From a virus: 30,390 nucleotides of DNA. Both the position numbers and the translations under genes were made by a program. The notes under the pieces were generated by a model. The model saw only the letters and a list, made by a program, of their open reading frames with translations. It did not search any database and was not told where the DNA came from. Position 1 is the first letter of the stretch, and every line of letters begins with the position of its first letter. Positions 13,729-22,476 of the stretch are shown in pieces. The stretch is from positions 1 to 30,390 of IMG/VR virus record IMGVR_UViG_3300019889_000030; one strand, written 5' to 3'.

Positions 13729-14121
13729 ATGCGCAAGCTGTTCACCATCATGGCCACCACTGCGGTAGGCATCGCCCTGGTCGGCGGGCCGGCCGCTGCG
13801 GACGCCGACCAGCACAACCGGCCGGAGGCACCTATCGCTATCTGGACGGCGACTTGTGTCGACTTCCGCTGTGACTTCACCGCACACGATCTGATCAGCG
13901 ACGGTGAGGACAACGTCGAGGTGCAGTGGTCGTACACCTACGACTGGACGTTCGGCAACGGCTCGGCAACGTCTGGTGACACATCCGGGTCGGTGTACGT
14001 CACCTACGCGGGTCCTGGCTACTACAGCGTCCACCTCGACGGCCGCGACCGGCTCCGCAACCGCACATCCTGGTTCTTCGAGGTGTGCCTGAACGCCGAT
14101 GGCACCGGCCCGCTCTGCTGA
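13729..14121 (+). CDS. Secreted protein with PKD-like domain
   Basis: 130 residues from ATG 13729, chosen for its strong AGAGGAGAA ribosome site; the frame opens earlier at a GTG. Signal peptide MRKLFTIMATTAVGIALVGG ending near PAAADA. The mature part matches a PKD/Ig-like sandwich: YDWTFGNGSATSGDTSGS, then YVTYAGPGYYSVHLDGRDR, with Cys pairs (TCVDFRC and the C-terminal CLNADGTGPLC). PKD domains mediate extracellular protein or carbohydrate binding. Not part of the virion module, so it is more likely released by the infected or lysogenic host. Confidence 0.7.
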   Translation: MRKLFTIMATTAVGIALVGGPAAADADQHNRPEAPIAIWTATCVDFRCDFTAHDLISDGEDNVEVQWSYTYDWTFGNGSATSGDTSGSVYVTYAGPGYYSVHLDGRDRLRNRTSWFFEVCLNADGTGPLC

Positions 14122-14140
14122 CCAGCCCGAGACATGGACC

Positions 14141-14171
14141 GAGCCCCGCCAGGATCATCCTGGCGGGGCTC
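14141..14171. terminator. Strong hairpin between converging transcription units
   Basis: Two 15-base arms starting GAGCCCCGCC pair perfectly about a single central base (14156), giving a practical loop of 3-5 bases. It lies 19 bases after the plus-strand stop and 16 before the end of the minus-strand unit, so it can serve both. No U-run. Confidence 0.85.
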
Positions 14172-14187
14172 AGCTCGCGTGAGGGTA

Positions 14188-14334
14188 CTACGTGGTCAGC
14201 TTCAGCACGAGATCGGCACCGGCCAACACAGCGCCGGCAATGAGCATCGGTTGTGTGGCTCGACTGCCCAGCAACAGGCCAGCGCCGATGAGCAACACCG
14301 CGACGGGCAGCAGGACTAACCGGACCGTGGTCAC
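14188..14334 (-). CDS. Two-helix membrane protein, second holin candidate
   Basis: 48 residues from GTG 14334, which overlaps the endolysin stop as GTGA. Two hydrophobic segments, LVLLPVAVLLIGAGLLLGS and PMLIAGAVLAGADLVL, joined by a short polar turn (RATQ), with a Lys near the end. Small two-helix proteins encoded directly after an endolysin are usually holins or their regulators. Gene order and topology are the only evidence. Confidence 0.6.
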   Translation of the reverse strand: MTTVRLVLLPVAVLLIGAGLLLGSRATQPMLIAGAVLAGADLVLKLTT

Positions 14335-15011
14335 CGCTCAGACCCCGGTCCGGCGAGACGCTCCGTGATCAACGTGGTCAGCGCCGCGAGCGACGCCTTG
14401 ACCTCATCCATCTCCCGGCTCATCTCACTAATGCGGAATCCCATGACCGTCACCCACTCGACGGCCGGGTGGGTCTCCGCTTTCTTCGTGACCGGGTCCA
14501 CTCCGGTGCACTTGGCCATCCAGACATCGTTGGGGGTAGGCAAGTCGTCCTCCTGTGCTCCAAGGTTCACGGCGGCTATCGCCACCGCGTGGTAGTCGGC
14601 GTTGATCTCGAAGTGCATCTCGTCCTTGCGGCCGAGGTAATCGCCACCCCACCGCACCGTCCCGCCGACCTCGGCGAGAATGGCGTGAATCGTGGCGACC
14701 TGACCCGAGCTGAACGTCCCGACCGACCCGAGCGGGTGCCGTGGCGCGTTCACGTCGATCGCCGTACCGCTGGCATGATTTGACAGGCCGGTGGTGCCGC
14801 GCACGTCGCGGTATGCCCAACCCCAGCACCAGCCGTCCACCAGTGCTTCGACACGGCGGTGGAATTGCTCAGCCACGTAAGCCAGCACGTCACCGGCCGG
14901 CCCGCCGACCACGCCACCGGGGAAGCTCGCGCCCATCACCGACCACGCGCCGTTCACGCCAAGCGCGCGCTTGTCAGGACCCGCCGGCCAACCGTTCTGC
15001 GATGTCGCCAT
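14331..15011 (-). CDS. Endolysin, M15-family peptidase
   Basis: 226 residues from ATG 15011, behind GAGGAGAGC. The M15/VanY-like signature is complete: SNHASGTAID with zinc ligands His79 and Asp86 and, after the KDEMHFEI segment, His133. It should cut peptide stems or crosslinks of peptidoglycan. The C-terminal 80 residues (from about QEDDLPTPNDVW) look helical with a coiled coil at the end and may bind the wall or oligomerise. No signal peptide, so release needs a holin. It is near the end of the late operon. Confidence 0.85.
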   Translation of the reverse strand: MATSQNGWPAGPDKRALGVNGAWSVMGASFPGGVVGGPAGDVLAYVAEQFHRRVEALVDGWCWGWAYRDVRGTTGLSNHASGTAIDVNAPRHPLGSVGTFSSGQVATIHAILAEVGGTVRWGGDYLGRKDEMHFEINADYHAVAIAAVNLGAQEDDLPTPNDVWMAKCTGVDPVTKKAETHPAVEWVTVMGFRISEMSREMDEVKASLAALTTLITERLAGPGSER

Positions 15012-15021
15012 GTGCTCTCCT

Positions 15022-15627
15022 CTACGTGCAAGTGTAGGTGGGGGAAGCGTCGTCCACGTTCGAGCGCGTGCAGGTGTGTTCGAGCCCCAGCGCGTCCGTG
15101 TAGGTCCAGCTCGTTGGCGGCCGGCCATCCTGCCCATCGGAGCCGGGAGCGCCATCGGCACCTGCGGCCCCGTCGGTGCCATCCTGTCCAGGCAGCCCTC
15201 GTGCGGCCGCTCCAGGCGGCCCCGCCGCGCCGTCCGCTCCGTTGGCACCATCCGCCCCTGGCGGTCCTGTTGGTCCGGTCGGTCCAATCACGCCTTGGTT
15301 CCCTGTCGCGCCGGCCGGTCCCTGCTCGCCTTGGGGACCTGTCGCACCGCGCTCACCCTGCGCTCCTGTCGCGCCGGGCAGGTCCTGGACCTTGTTGGCC
15401 TGCTGGCACGCGGAGCCGAGCGCGGTAGCTGCCTCCCCGCCTCTCGCACAGACGCGGGCCACCTGGTCAGCGAGCGTGGCTCCCTCGTCGGCGACCACAA
15501 CAGCCTGGTTGGTGTCGACCCGGTCGGTGATGGTGGTTACGGTGAAGTACCCGACGACGAGCACGAGCAGCACGGCCGCTCCTGCGATCAGCCGGCGGTA
15601 CCGAGTCCTCGTTGCGCTCTCCGTCAT
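15022..15627 (-). CDS. Membrane-anchored collagen-like protein
   Basis: 201 residues. Basic N-terminus, transmembrane segment LIAGAAVLLVLVVGYFTVTT (13-32), then a polar region and about 85 residues of Gly-X-Y triplets (GATGAQGERGATGPQGEQ and onwards) broken by short interruptions, and a Cys-containing C-terminal tail (HTCTRSNVDD...TYTCT). Gly-X-Y stretches form triple helices; in phages they usually lie in tail fibres, but here the membrane anchor points to the cell envelope. Between the tail genes and the endolysin, with an ATGA overlap upstream. Role in lysis or host surface is inferred only. Confidence 0.75.
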   Translation of the reverse strand: MTESATRTRYRRLIAGAAVLLVLVVGYFTVTTITDRVDTNQAVVVADEGATLADQVARVCARGGEAATALGSACQQANKVQDLPGATGAQGERGATGPQGEQGPAGATGNQGVIGPTGPTGPPGADGANGADGAAGPPGAAARGLPGQDGTDGAAGADGAPGSDGQDGRPPTSWTYTDALGLEHTCTRSNVDDASPTYTCT

Positions 15628-15869
15628 GGCTTGCTCCGTAGCTGGTCTATCTCTTTCTCCACGCGGCGCCGTGCGGCTCGCTCCCGATCGACATCCCGGT
15701 CCCGTTCGGCAAGCTCCATGTCATGTTGCTTGGCCATCCGGTCCAGCTCGCGTGCGTGCCGAGCCTCACTGGACGCCTCCCTTCGTAGCAGCAAGATCAG
15801 GATGTAGCCGAATCCGGACATGATGCCGAGCTGTGGCAAGGACTGGATTGCCGCTGACCAGAAGTCCAC
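15624..15869 (-). CDS. Membrane protein with coiled coil
   Basis: 81 residues from GTG 15869, with AAGGGAG 7 bases upstream. N-terminal hydrophobic helix (IMSGFGYILILLLRR), then a long charged coiled coil (ELDRMAKQHDMELAERDRDV onwards). This architecture occurs in actinophage lysis cassettes as holin-associated or spanin-like proteins. The stop overlaps the collagen-like gene start. Confidence 0.6.
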   Translation of the reverse strand: MDFWSAAIQSLPQLGIMSGFGYILILLLRREASSEARHARELDRMAKQHDMELAERDRDVDRERAARRRVEKEIDQLRSKP

Positions 15870-15923
15870 CGCCCGGCTCCCTTCAGGGTCTCAGTGTGCG
15901 CGCGGTCATGCGGATTGTGGTCA

Positions 15924-16496
15924 TCAGGCCGGCACGATCCGGACGGTGAAGCTGTTCTCGCCGCTCGGTGACGTGATGACCATGTTGTTGACCGGCTCGG
16001 AGTTACGCACGTGCAGCCGCAAGGTGTGGCTGCCGGTGAACGGGGTGATCCCGTAGCTACGCCTGGTGGGGATGACGACCGTGGACTGTGACAGGCCACC
16101 GCCGGTGACCGACGCGGCCCGGCCACGACCAACAGCGATCGAGTTGGTGCTGTAGGTGGTGGAGTCGTAGTTGATGTGCAGCTCGATCAGCCCGGACACC
16201 GCCGATGCGGACATGCCCCACGCGTAGGACGCGGAGACCTCCACCAGGTAGGCGAACCCAGGACTAGGGATCACCACTGACGCGGTGGCTACGGAGACGG
16301 TCGCGGCCAGTGTGCCGGTAGCGGAGAACGACGTGACGCTGAGCCCGGTCAGCAGGCTCTTCAGCGATGTGGTCGTCGCGTCGACGGTGAGCATCTTGGC
16401 GTCGACGTCCTCGGCGAGGAACTTCATGTCCTCCGGGATGTTCGGATCATCACCCAGCACTGGGTAGCGGAATCCGTAGTTCGGTGAACCGGCCAT
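15924..16496 (-). CDS. Minor tail protein, tip or receptor-binding type
   Basis: 190 residues, with GAGGAG 9 bases before the ATG. The N-terminus (NYGFRYPVLGDDPNIPEDMK) is typical of actinophage distal tail proteins: a short adaptor, a helical stretch around residue 40, then a beta-sandwich resembling a tip domain. Last of the tail genes before the lysis genes, as expected for a receptor-binding or tip protein. Confidence 0.7.
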   Translation of the reverse strand: MAGSPNYGFRYPVLGDDPNIPEDMKFLAEDVDAKMLTVDATTTSLKSLLTGLSVTSFSATGTLAATVSVATASVVIPSPGFAYLVEVSASYAWGMSASAVSGLIELHINYDSTTYSTNSIAVGRGRAASVTGGGLSQSTVVIPTRRSYGITPFTGSHTLRLHVRNSEPVNNMVITSPSGENSFTVRIVPA

Positions 16497-16509
16497 GGTT
16501 TTGAACTCC

Positions 16510-17181
16510 TCAGAAGGGCATAACGACTAGGGTGCGGTCCTGGAAGTAGACCGAAAAGCCAGCGGTACTCGTGGCGTAGATCATTTTGAAGATGTTCACG
16601 CCGGCGTTCAATCCGTTAGCGGCGGTGAGCACATACACCCGCGTTGCCGCAGCGGCGGCAGCGGTGTTGCCGAAGTTGTTTGAGACAAACGCACCGTTGT
16701 ATATGTTCGATGACGGATCGATAGTCGACGCGCCGCGCACATTGAAATGCGCGGAGCCACCCTCATCTACCGGGGGAAACACACCACACGACACGAACAC
16801 CAGGCACCGCCGGGACGAGCCGATGTTGGCCGTAACCGATGGCCCCACGGTCGGGAGGTCCGCCCACACCGCTGAGTTGGTGAACTCCACAGTGGGGACA
16901 ACAGCGGGTGCGATGGCCAGCGCGCGGCTGGTGCCGGCCGGCACGAAGCGGCCGAGGATGAACCATGCCGACTTGAACCGGAGCATGCCTACTTGGTCCC
17001 CCGGGACCAACAGCACGGAGTCAGCGGTGGACAGCACCGACACGTTGGTGACGACGGTGCCGGACACCGCGATGATGTTGGTACCGGCAACGGCGTCCCA
17101 CGCGACCACCTCACCTTGGTGGAACCCCAGGTCTGACTGGCCGGCCGGGGTGAGCAACGGGGACAGGTCATCAGTGATCAC
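16510..17181 (-). CDS. Minor tail protein
   Basis: 223 residues from GTG 17181 (GTGA overlap). The N-terminal 75 residues (FHQGEVVAWDAVAGTNIIAV ... FILGRFVPAG) resemble the OB-like barrel found in actinophage baseplate spike proteins; the C-terminal half is a beta-sandwich with an Ala-rich loop (GNTAAAAAATRVYV). Probably part of the tail tip complex together with its neighbours. Confidence 0.7.
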   Translation of the reverse strand: MITDDLSPLLTPAGQSDLGFHQGEVVAWDAVAGTNIIAVSGTVVTNVSVLSTADSVLLVPGDQVGMLRFKSAWFILGRFVPAGTSRALAIAPAVVPTVEFTNSAVWADLPTVGPSVTANIGSSRRCLVFVSCGVFPPVDEGGSAHFNVRGASTIDPSSNIYNGAFVSNNFGNTAAAAAATRVYVLTAANGLNAGVNIFKMIYATSTAGFSVYFQDRTLVVMPF

Positions 17182-18305
17182 GGGATTACCTCCACGTCGA
17201 TGTCAGTCAGGTCCCGTGTCTTAGCGGTCATCGCCTGGTCCGCCGTGAGTGGGATGGTCAGCTCGTCCAGTACGTGGATCGCCGATTTCATCTGGTCCGA
17301 GTAGGACACGTACACCGGGTCCAGCGGTTCGAGCGCCGGGTTGGCGATGGCCGCGAAGTTCACCGAGTGCGGCAACCCCACCGCGCGCTTGAGCAACTGC
17401 GTCGCGGCGCTGGCCGCCTGGTCGTTCGTCACGATGAGCGGGGAGCTGTAGAACCGAGGCACCTTGCCGAACGGGCCACCCCACCGTGTCGGGCTGGACG
17501 GACTCCGGTCGCGAGCCACCGCGTACGCCGCTGCGGTGGTAGCACCGGGAGCCTCGCCGCTGGCGACCACCGCGTTGTATACACCCTCACGGGTCCGCTC
17601 CCGGCCCAACGCGACGAGGACACCGTTCAGCCCGTGGGTGATGTTCCAGACCGGCACCGTGGACACAGGCGGGTCCTTGACCACCAGCACGCCCCGGTAG
17701 TCCCAGTAGAACGTCTTGCCGAGTGCCTTCACCAAGTCGGCGAGGAATCCGTACCGCTCCTCATCGGCGATGCGGTTACCGGACAGCAGAGTGGACGCGG
17801 CGGACCAGTCGTACTCGATCGTGGCCGTCGGGTAGACCTCAAGCACGAGCTGACTGAACACATCGGCGACGGTGGTGGCGGCGGTGAACTGGACGGGCGA
17901 CTCCAGTCGAGCATCGACCAGGCCGGCCATCCTGTCCTTGCCGGTGACGCGAACGTCGCCGTCCGGTGCGTCGTCCTGCTCGACGGTGTCGATGCGGTAA
18001 TAGCCCTGCGACACCCACTCCCGTGCGCCCGAGCCCTTGACCACTCCCCGCTCCACGAACACCTCGGTGCCGTACGGGTTGAGTAGGTCGGTAGGCGTGT
18101 CGGGCCACAGAGCCGGGTCCGTGTTCAGTTCCAGGGTGGCGCGCACGTCGGCGCTGGCGTCGTGCCGGACGTCGCCGCTGAAGATGGGGATCTCCGTGCC
18201 GACGGGGTTCACGCCGGTCGGGAACCCCGTGACCACGGTGGCGCGCGCGCACATGCGGTGTGGACCTCGGACGATGGCCAGGAACTCGGCGGTGACCGGC
18301 CTCAT
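17178..18305 (-). CDS. Minor tail / baseplate hub protein (DUF5047-like)
   Basis: 375 residues. The start (MRPVTAEFLAIVRGPHRMCA) and overall pattern match the DUF5047 family of actinophage tail proteins. A central segment (YYRIDTVEQDDAPDGDVRVT) and the following domain resemble the gp27/Tal-like hub fold, which caps the tail tube and holds the tip. ATGA overlap at each end with the adjacent tail genes. Confidence 0.75.
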   Translation of the reverse strand: MRPVTAEFLAIVRGPHRMCARATVVTGFPTGVNPVGTEIPIFSGDVRHDASADVRATLELNTDPALWPDTPTDLLNPYGTEVFVERGVVKGSGAREWVSQGYYRIDTVEQDDAPDGDVRVTGKDRMAGLVDARLESPVQFTAATTVADVFSQLVLEVYPTATIEYDWSAASTLLSGNRIADEERYGFLADLVKALGKTFYWDYRGVLVVKDPPVSTVPVWNITHGLNGVLVALGRERTREGVYNAVVASGEAPGATTAAAYAVARDRSPSSPTRWGGPFGKVPRFYSSPLIVTNDQAASAATQLLKRAVGLPHSVNFAAIANPALEPLDPVYVSYSDQMKSAIHVLDELTIPLTADQAMTAKTRDLTDIDVEVIP

Positions 18306-19696
18306 GGCACGATGACGTCACCGGGGTCAGCGACCCCGTCGGCGACGTCTTGGTAGGTGGCGTTCGCGGCGAGCAGCGCCGTGTACGTGGCGTAGGTGTT
18401 GAGCACCGTCTGGTACGTGTTGGTCGCGCCGACGATGGACAGGTCCGGTTGGGCTACCTCGATCAGCGGCAGGTTCAGGTACCGGCGCACTGAGCGGGGA
18501 CCGAGCTTAGACGTGGTCACATCGCCGACGACCGCGTACATGCCGGGCACCGGGCAGTTGATCGGCGTGTGCAGTAGGACCGGGTCACCGGAGGACAGGC
18601 ACAGGTCCAACTCGTCTGCCTCGCCAGCGGTGGCCGTGGTGAGGGTCAGTTCGTACCTGCGTGAGGATCGGACGTCGGTCACCGCGACCGGCATCGTGCG
18701 GCCGACCACGTCGAACACGCCGTTGCGGGAGGCTCGACGGACGTCACCCCAGTCGATGACCGTGACCTGCCGGTTGAGGAACGGCCGTGCGATGTTCTTG
18801 ATCCATATGCCACCGAGGGATGGCGTGATGTTCGCCGTGTCCGGCGTGAGACCCGGCATCCGTAGGCGGTAGTAATTCACCACGTCGGAGACGAACTCGT
18901 AATCGTCCACCGTGAACGCCGTGCCGGTGACGCCGAGGGAGGCACCGCCGCGCACCGTCGACCACCTGATCTGGTCAGTGGACCGTTCGAGCACCGCGCC
19001 GGACAGGGCCAGGTTGTCGTACTCGAACACCACGGGCAGGGTGTTCGTGTTGCTGGTGGACAGCACGGAACGCACCGCCAGGTCGCCGGCCGCCGTGACC
19101 GAGCTGTCCGAGGTCTGTACGGCCCACGCGGTCGGCTCGGTGCCGGCTGCCTGCCACACCTTCACGGCGAAGTCGGAGCCGACCGCACGGAACCGGACGG
19201 CGTACCAGGTGTTGGCCACATAGGTGAACGGTGCGGTAGCCGTGGATCCCAGGAACGTCGACACCCCGGCGACCACCTTGCGCAACCGCGCGTTGACGAC
19301 CAGCGTGGTCTGGAGCTCGATGCGAGCGGCCATGAAATCGTTAGTGCCGGCCCACCGAGCGGCGAGCTCGAAGATCTGGGACGCACCCAAGGGATTGGCC
19401 GGCGTGCGGAAGTGCATCGTCACGTCGATGTCGGCAACGGTCACGTCGAGCACCGAGATCCGGTAGGCGTTCACCGTGGCGACGGAGTGGCGGCCGACGG
19501 TGCCGGTCGTGCTGTACTCCGCTGCGGTCCCGATGACCGACCAGGCGGTGCCGGACGTCGAGGTGCCCCAACCGTTCGCGGTGACGCGGGTGAAGGTGTC
19601 CTGCGTACCGGGCACGGTGCCGGTGGCGCGCACCCTCGACAGGTCACCGTCGTAGCTGAGGCTCAGCATGTGAGCACCATCGCCTTCATCGCGCAC
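18302..19696 (-). CDS. Distal tail protein with lectin-like domain
   Basis: 464 residues from GTG 19696 (an in-frame ATG at 19669 is an alternative). Residues about 30-230 have the pattern of a concanavalin-A-like jelly roll (DTFTRVTANGWGTSTSG, FEYDNLALSG), common in tail proteins that touch cell-surface sugars. The rest is beta-rich. It follows the tape measure, where the distal tail protein is usually encoded, so Dit-like or a Dit fused to a carbohydrate-binding domain. Confidence 0.72.
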   Translation of the reverse strand: MRDEGDGAHMLSLSYDGDLSRVRATGTVPGTQDTFTRVTANGWGTSTSGTAWSVIGTAAEYSTTGTVGRHSVATVNAYRISVLDVTVADIDVTMHFRTPANPLGASQIFELAARWAGTNDFMAARIELQTTLVVNARLRKVVAGVSTFLGSTATAPFTYVANTWYAVRFRAVGSDFAVKVWQAAGTEPTAWAVQTSDSSVTAAGDLAVRSVLSTSNTNTLPVVFEYDNLALSGAVLERSTDQIRWSTVRGGASLGVTGTAFTVDDYEFVSDVVNYYRLRMPGLTPDTANITPSLGGIWIKNIARPFLNRQVTVIDWGDVRRASRNGVFDVVGRTMPVAVTDVRSSRRYELTLTTATAGEADELDLCLSSGDPVLLHTPINCPVPGMYAVVGDVTTSKLGPRSVRRYLNLPLIEVAQPDLSIVGATNTYQTVLNTYATYTALLAANATYQDVADGVADPGDVIVP

Positions 19697-21974
19697 CGCC
19701 CGTTCCGGACGTCGCTGCCCGACGGGTTGACCGGTTCTTGCTGTTGATCTCCTTGCGCACCATGCCGGTGAACTGCTGCCCGTCGATCATCACGTTCACG
19801 GTCACGTCACCGCTCCCGCCAAGCTGGTGGTTCGGAGTGATGTTCCCGCCAACACCGGCACCAGCCATGCTCAGGATCTCAGGGCCACGCTCACCAACCA
19901 GGTAGCTCCGGCCGGCAACCACCGGGCCACCGGTCGCCTTGCCGATGCCGGGCAGCGGGACACCTGCGGTCACGTTCGCGTTGTAGCCCGGGTCCAGCAC
20001 CTGGTGGATCCACTTGTCCAGCTCGGACACGGCGGCACGCGCTGGTCCGGTATCGGCGACGATGTTCGCCTGGTAATTTCCTGGGATCAGGCCGAGCTGA
20101 TCGGCAAGGGCCCCAGCTGCTATCTCATCAATGCCCATCTGTGTGGCGGCCTGGATAAACGCGTCACGCGCTGCCTGCATCTTGGCCGTGGTCTGCTCCT
20201 GTGTCGCGCCGAGCGCGGCATCCGCCGAGATCAGCTCATACGCTCGGTCCTTGATACCGAGTAGCGCCGCCATGTTGTCTCGGCCCTTCTGGGTATGCTG
20301 GTCCAGCGTTTCACCGTTCTTGACAATCGCTTCGTTAGCATCTTCCAAAGCGGCGTACCAGTTACCTTCTGCCTCAATCTGAGTGGTCTGAATACCGGCC
20401 GCTTCACTCATACGATCGATCAGCTCATCCAGCGCGGTAACCTGCTCCTGCACCGCTCCGGTCTGTTTGCGGTATTCCTCGGTGGTCAGGCCGGCAGCCT
20501 CGGCGCTGGCCTTCTCCTCTTCCAGGGTCTGTTGCTTGGCGCCGTGCATCTCGTTCAAGCCATCGAGCAAAGTTTGTCGAGCGTCCACTTCGGACTGAAT
20601 GGCGTCGCGCTCTTTGATATTGCCGCCCTCCTGCTGCGCCAACATGTCGATCCGCGCTTGCCTGGTCTTGATCTCTTTCTCTAGCTTGCCAGTCACACTG
20701 TCGTACGCCTTACCTTCGTCCAACACCGCGTTTACCAAGGTGCCACCAGAAATGCCCAGTTGCTTGCCGACCTCCAACAGCTTGGCGTCCCCCAGTTGCT
20801 TGGCCGTCGTGCTCTTGACGCTCTGGTTGATCGCACCGTTCTGCGCAGTGATCGCGTCGGCAACTGCACGCCCCGCCTCGGCAAGCTCCTGCTGTCGAGC
20901 GGCCGCCTCTTCGGACTGGCCACCGAACGCGGACAGCGCCACGCCGATGATGGTGGCGACGATACCGATCGCGCCCATGCTGATCGAGGCGACGCGAGCC
21001 GCCGTGCTCATGCCCGCGAACGCACCGCCGAGCCCCGCGACGTTGCCTTTCATGACGCCCGAGATGGCCTGGAATGCAGCACTAACCCCATTCACCGCCG
21101 CGATAGACCCGCGCACGACAAGGAGTGTGGTGGCCAACCCGCCGAATGCGATCGCCAGCGTCTTGACCAAACCCTGATTGTCCGTCAACCACTGCACTAG
21201 CCCTGCGCCGAGATCCACTAGCCCGTTGATCGCAGGCAGCACACCGACCAGAAGTTCTTCGCTCAGGTCACCGAACTGATTCTGAAGCTTGGCCACCTGG
21301 CCGGCCGTCGTCTCGCCGAACGCGGCGGCGCTGCCACCGAACTGCCTGGTCAGTTCCGCGAGGATGACCTTCTGCGCGCCCATCACGTTGCCGGACTCAA
21401 CGAACGCGGCTATCTGTTCCTTCTGCTGTGCGGTGAACTGCACACCGACCTTGGTCAGCGCGGCAACGCCCTTGATCGGATCGTTGAGTGCCTTACCCAT
21501 CAGGGTGGCGGACGCCGGCATGTCCTTGCCCGTGGCTTGTGACATGTCCGCCATGAGCGACGTCGCCTGGTCGAAGATGTCGTTCCCGGCTCCCATCCGG
21601 TTCTGAATATTGGCGTAGGTCAGCAGGAGGTTCTGTCCAGCTTGGACATTCTCCATTTCGATACCGGACAGCTTCTCGATCTTCTCGGCGTACCCCACGA
21701 CGTGATCGGTGTTCGTCCAGGCGACACCCATGGAGTTGATCACAGTGTCCGTCTGGGCCCGGAGCCTCTCCATGCCCGCAAGCACACGCGCCGTCGAGCC
21801 AATCCACACGGCGGCCATACCAGCGAACGCGGCGGCACCGATCGTGGCCGTCCGGCCGAGGCTGCCGAGCCGCTTGTCCATTCCGTCGACGTCGCCGCCA
21901 GCGCGCCGCGCCGCGTTGGCCAGGCCCGACGAGTCACCGTCGACCTTGATCCGGATAGTGCGGTCACCGGCCAT
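19686..21974 (-). CDS. Tape measure protein
   Basis: 762 residues. N-terminal IRIKVDGDSSGLANAARRAG is the usual tape measure start, followed by long helices, a phage-tail-TMP domain (AEKIEKLSGIEMENVQAGQN, then SLMADMSQATG...LMGKALNDP), hydrophobic central helices (about residues 290-350: GLATTLLVVRGSIAAV, AIGIVATIIGVALSAFGG), and coiled coils after that. At about 0.15 nm per residue this predicts a tail near 115 nm, i.e. a siphovirus. It starts as a TGATG overlap with the preceding gene. Confidence 0.95.
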   Translation of the reverse strand: MAGDRTIRIKVDGDSSGLANAARRAGGDVDGMDKRLGSLGRTATIGAAAFAGMAAVWIGSTARVLAGMERLRAQTDTVINSMGVAWTNTDHVVGYAEKIEKLSGIEMENVQAGQNLLLTYANIQNRMGAGNDIFDQATSLMADMSQATGKDMPASATLMGKALNDPIKGVAALTKVGVQFTAQQKEQIAAFVESGNVMGAQKVILAELTRQFGGSAAAFGETTAGQVAKLQNQFGDLSEELLVGVLPAINGLVDLGAGLVQWLTDNQGLVKTLAIAFGGLATTLLVVRGSIAAVNGVSAAFQAISGVMKGNVAGLGGAFAGMSTAARVASISMGAIGIVATIIGVALSAFGGQSEEAAARQQELAEAGRAVADAITAQNGAINQSVKSTTAKQLGDAKLLEVGKQLGISGGTLVNAVLDEGKAYDSVTGKLEKEIKTRQARIDMLAQQEGGNIKERDAIQSEVDARQTLLDGLNEMHGAKQQTLEEEKASAEAAGLTTEEYRKQTGAVQEQVTALDELIDRMSEAAGIQTTQIEAEGNWYAALEDANEAIVKNGETLDQHTQKGRDNMAALLGIKDRAYELISADAALGATQEQTTAKMQAARDAFIQAATQMGIDEIAAGALADQLGLIPGNYQANIVADTGPARAAVSELDKWIHQVLDPGYNANVTAGVPLPGIGKATGGPVVAGRSYLVGERGPEILSMAGAGVGGNITPNHQLGGSGDVTVNVMIDGQQFTGMVRKEINSKNRSTRRAATSGTGGAR

Positions 21975-22465
21975 CAGATGGATCCTCCCCGCTCGAACTT
22001 CCGGACGATCCGATCTACCGCGTCATTCCAGGCCTTCATGGCCGGCACGTTGGTGCGCTCCACGGACGGGAAGAACCACCGGCCCGCCGTGCCGGTATGG
22101 CCAGAGAACTGCCGGCCGGCGCTGCCGCCGTACTTGCTTGCCGCGTACCAGCCGTACCGACCCTCGGCGCCGAACTCCGACCCGAACAGCAGACGGTAGG
22201 CCGGGATGCCTTGGGAAGTAATGCGCTGGCTACCGCCAGCCTGGACCGCCGGCACCCGATCGCGCACCGGCCGGACAGTGGCCGCGACGGCTTGTGACTG
22301 GGGGTCTCCGGCGCTGGACTTCGCAACCGAGGCCACGAGCCGGGAGATCTCCTGCGCGGCGTCACGCAGTTCGGCAGACGCGTCCTTGGGCAGGGCCCGG
22401 AACGCGGCCAGGGTTTCCCGAAGGCCAACGGCGGTGATCCGGACCGTGAACGCGTTCTTGGCCAT
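21974..22465 (-). CDS. HK97 gp10-like tail completion protein
   Basis: 163 residues from ATG 22465, with GTAGGAGG 8 bases upstream (longer frames have no ribosome site). Helical N-terminus (VGLRETLAAFRALPKDASAE), then a core with YGWYAASKYGG and RWFFPSVER, as in the HK97-gp10 family at the head-tail joint. Its position after the chaperones and just before the tape measure is unusual; the family normally sits between connectors and major tail protein. Confidence 0.65.
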   Translation of the reverse strand: MAKNAFTVRITAVGLRETLAAFRALPKDASAELRDAAQEISRLVASVAKSSAGDPQSQAVAATVRPVRDRVPAVQAGGSQRITSQGIPAYRLLFGSEFGAEGRYGWYAASKYGGSAGRQFSGHTGTAGRWFFPSVERTNVPAMKAWNDAVDRIVRKFERGGSI

Positions 22466-22476
22466 CCGCTTGCCTC

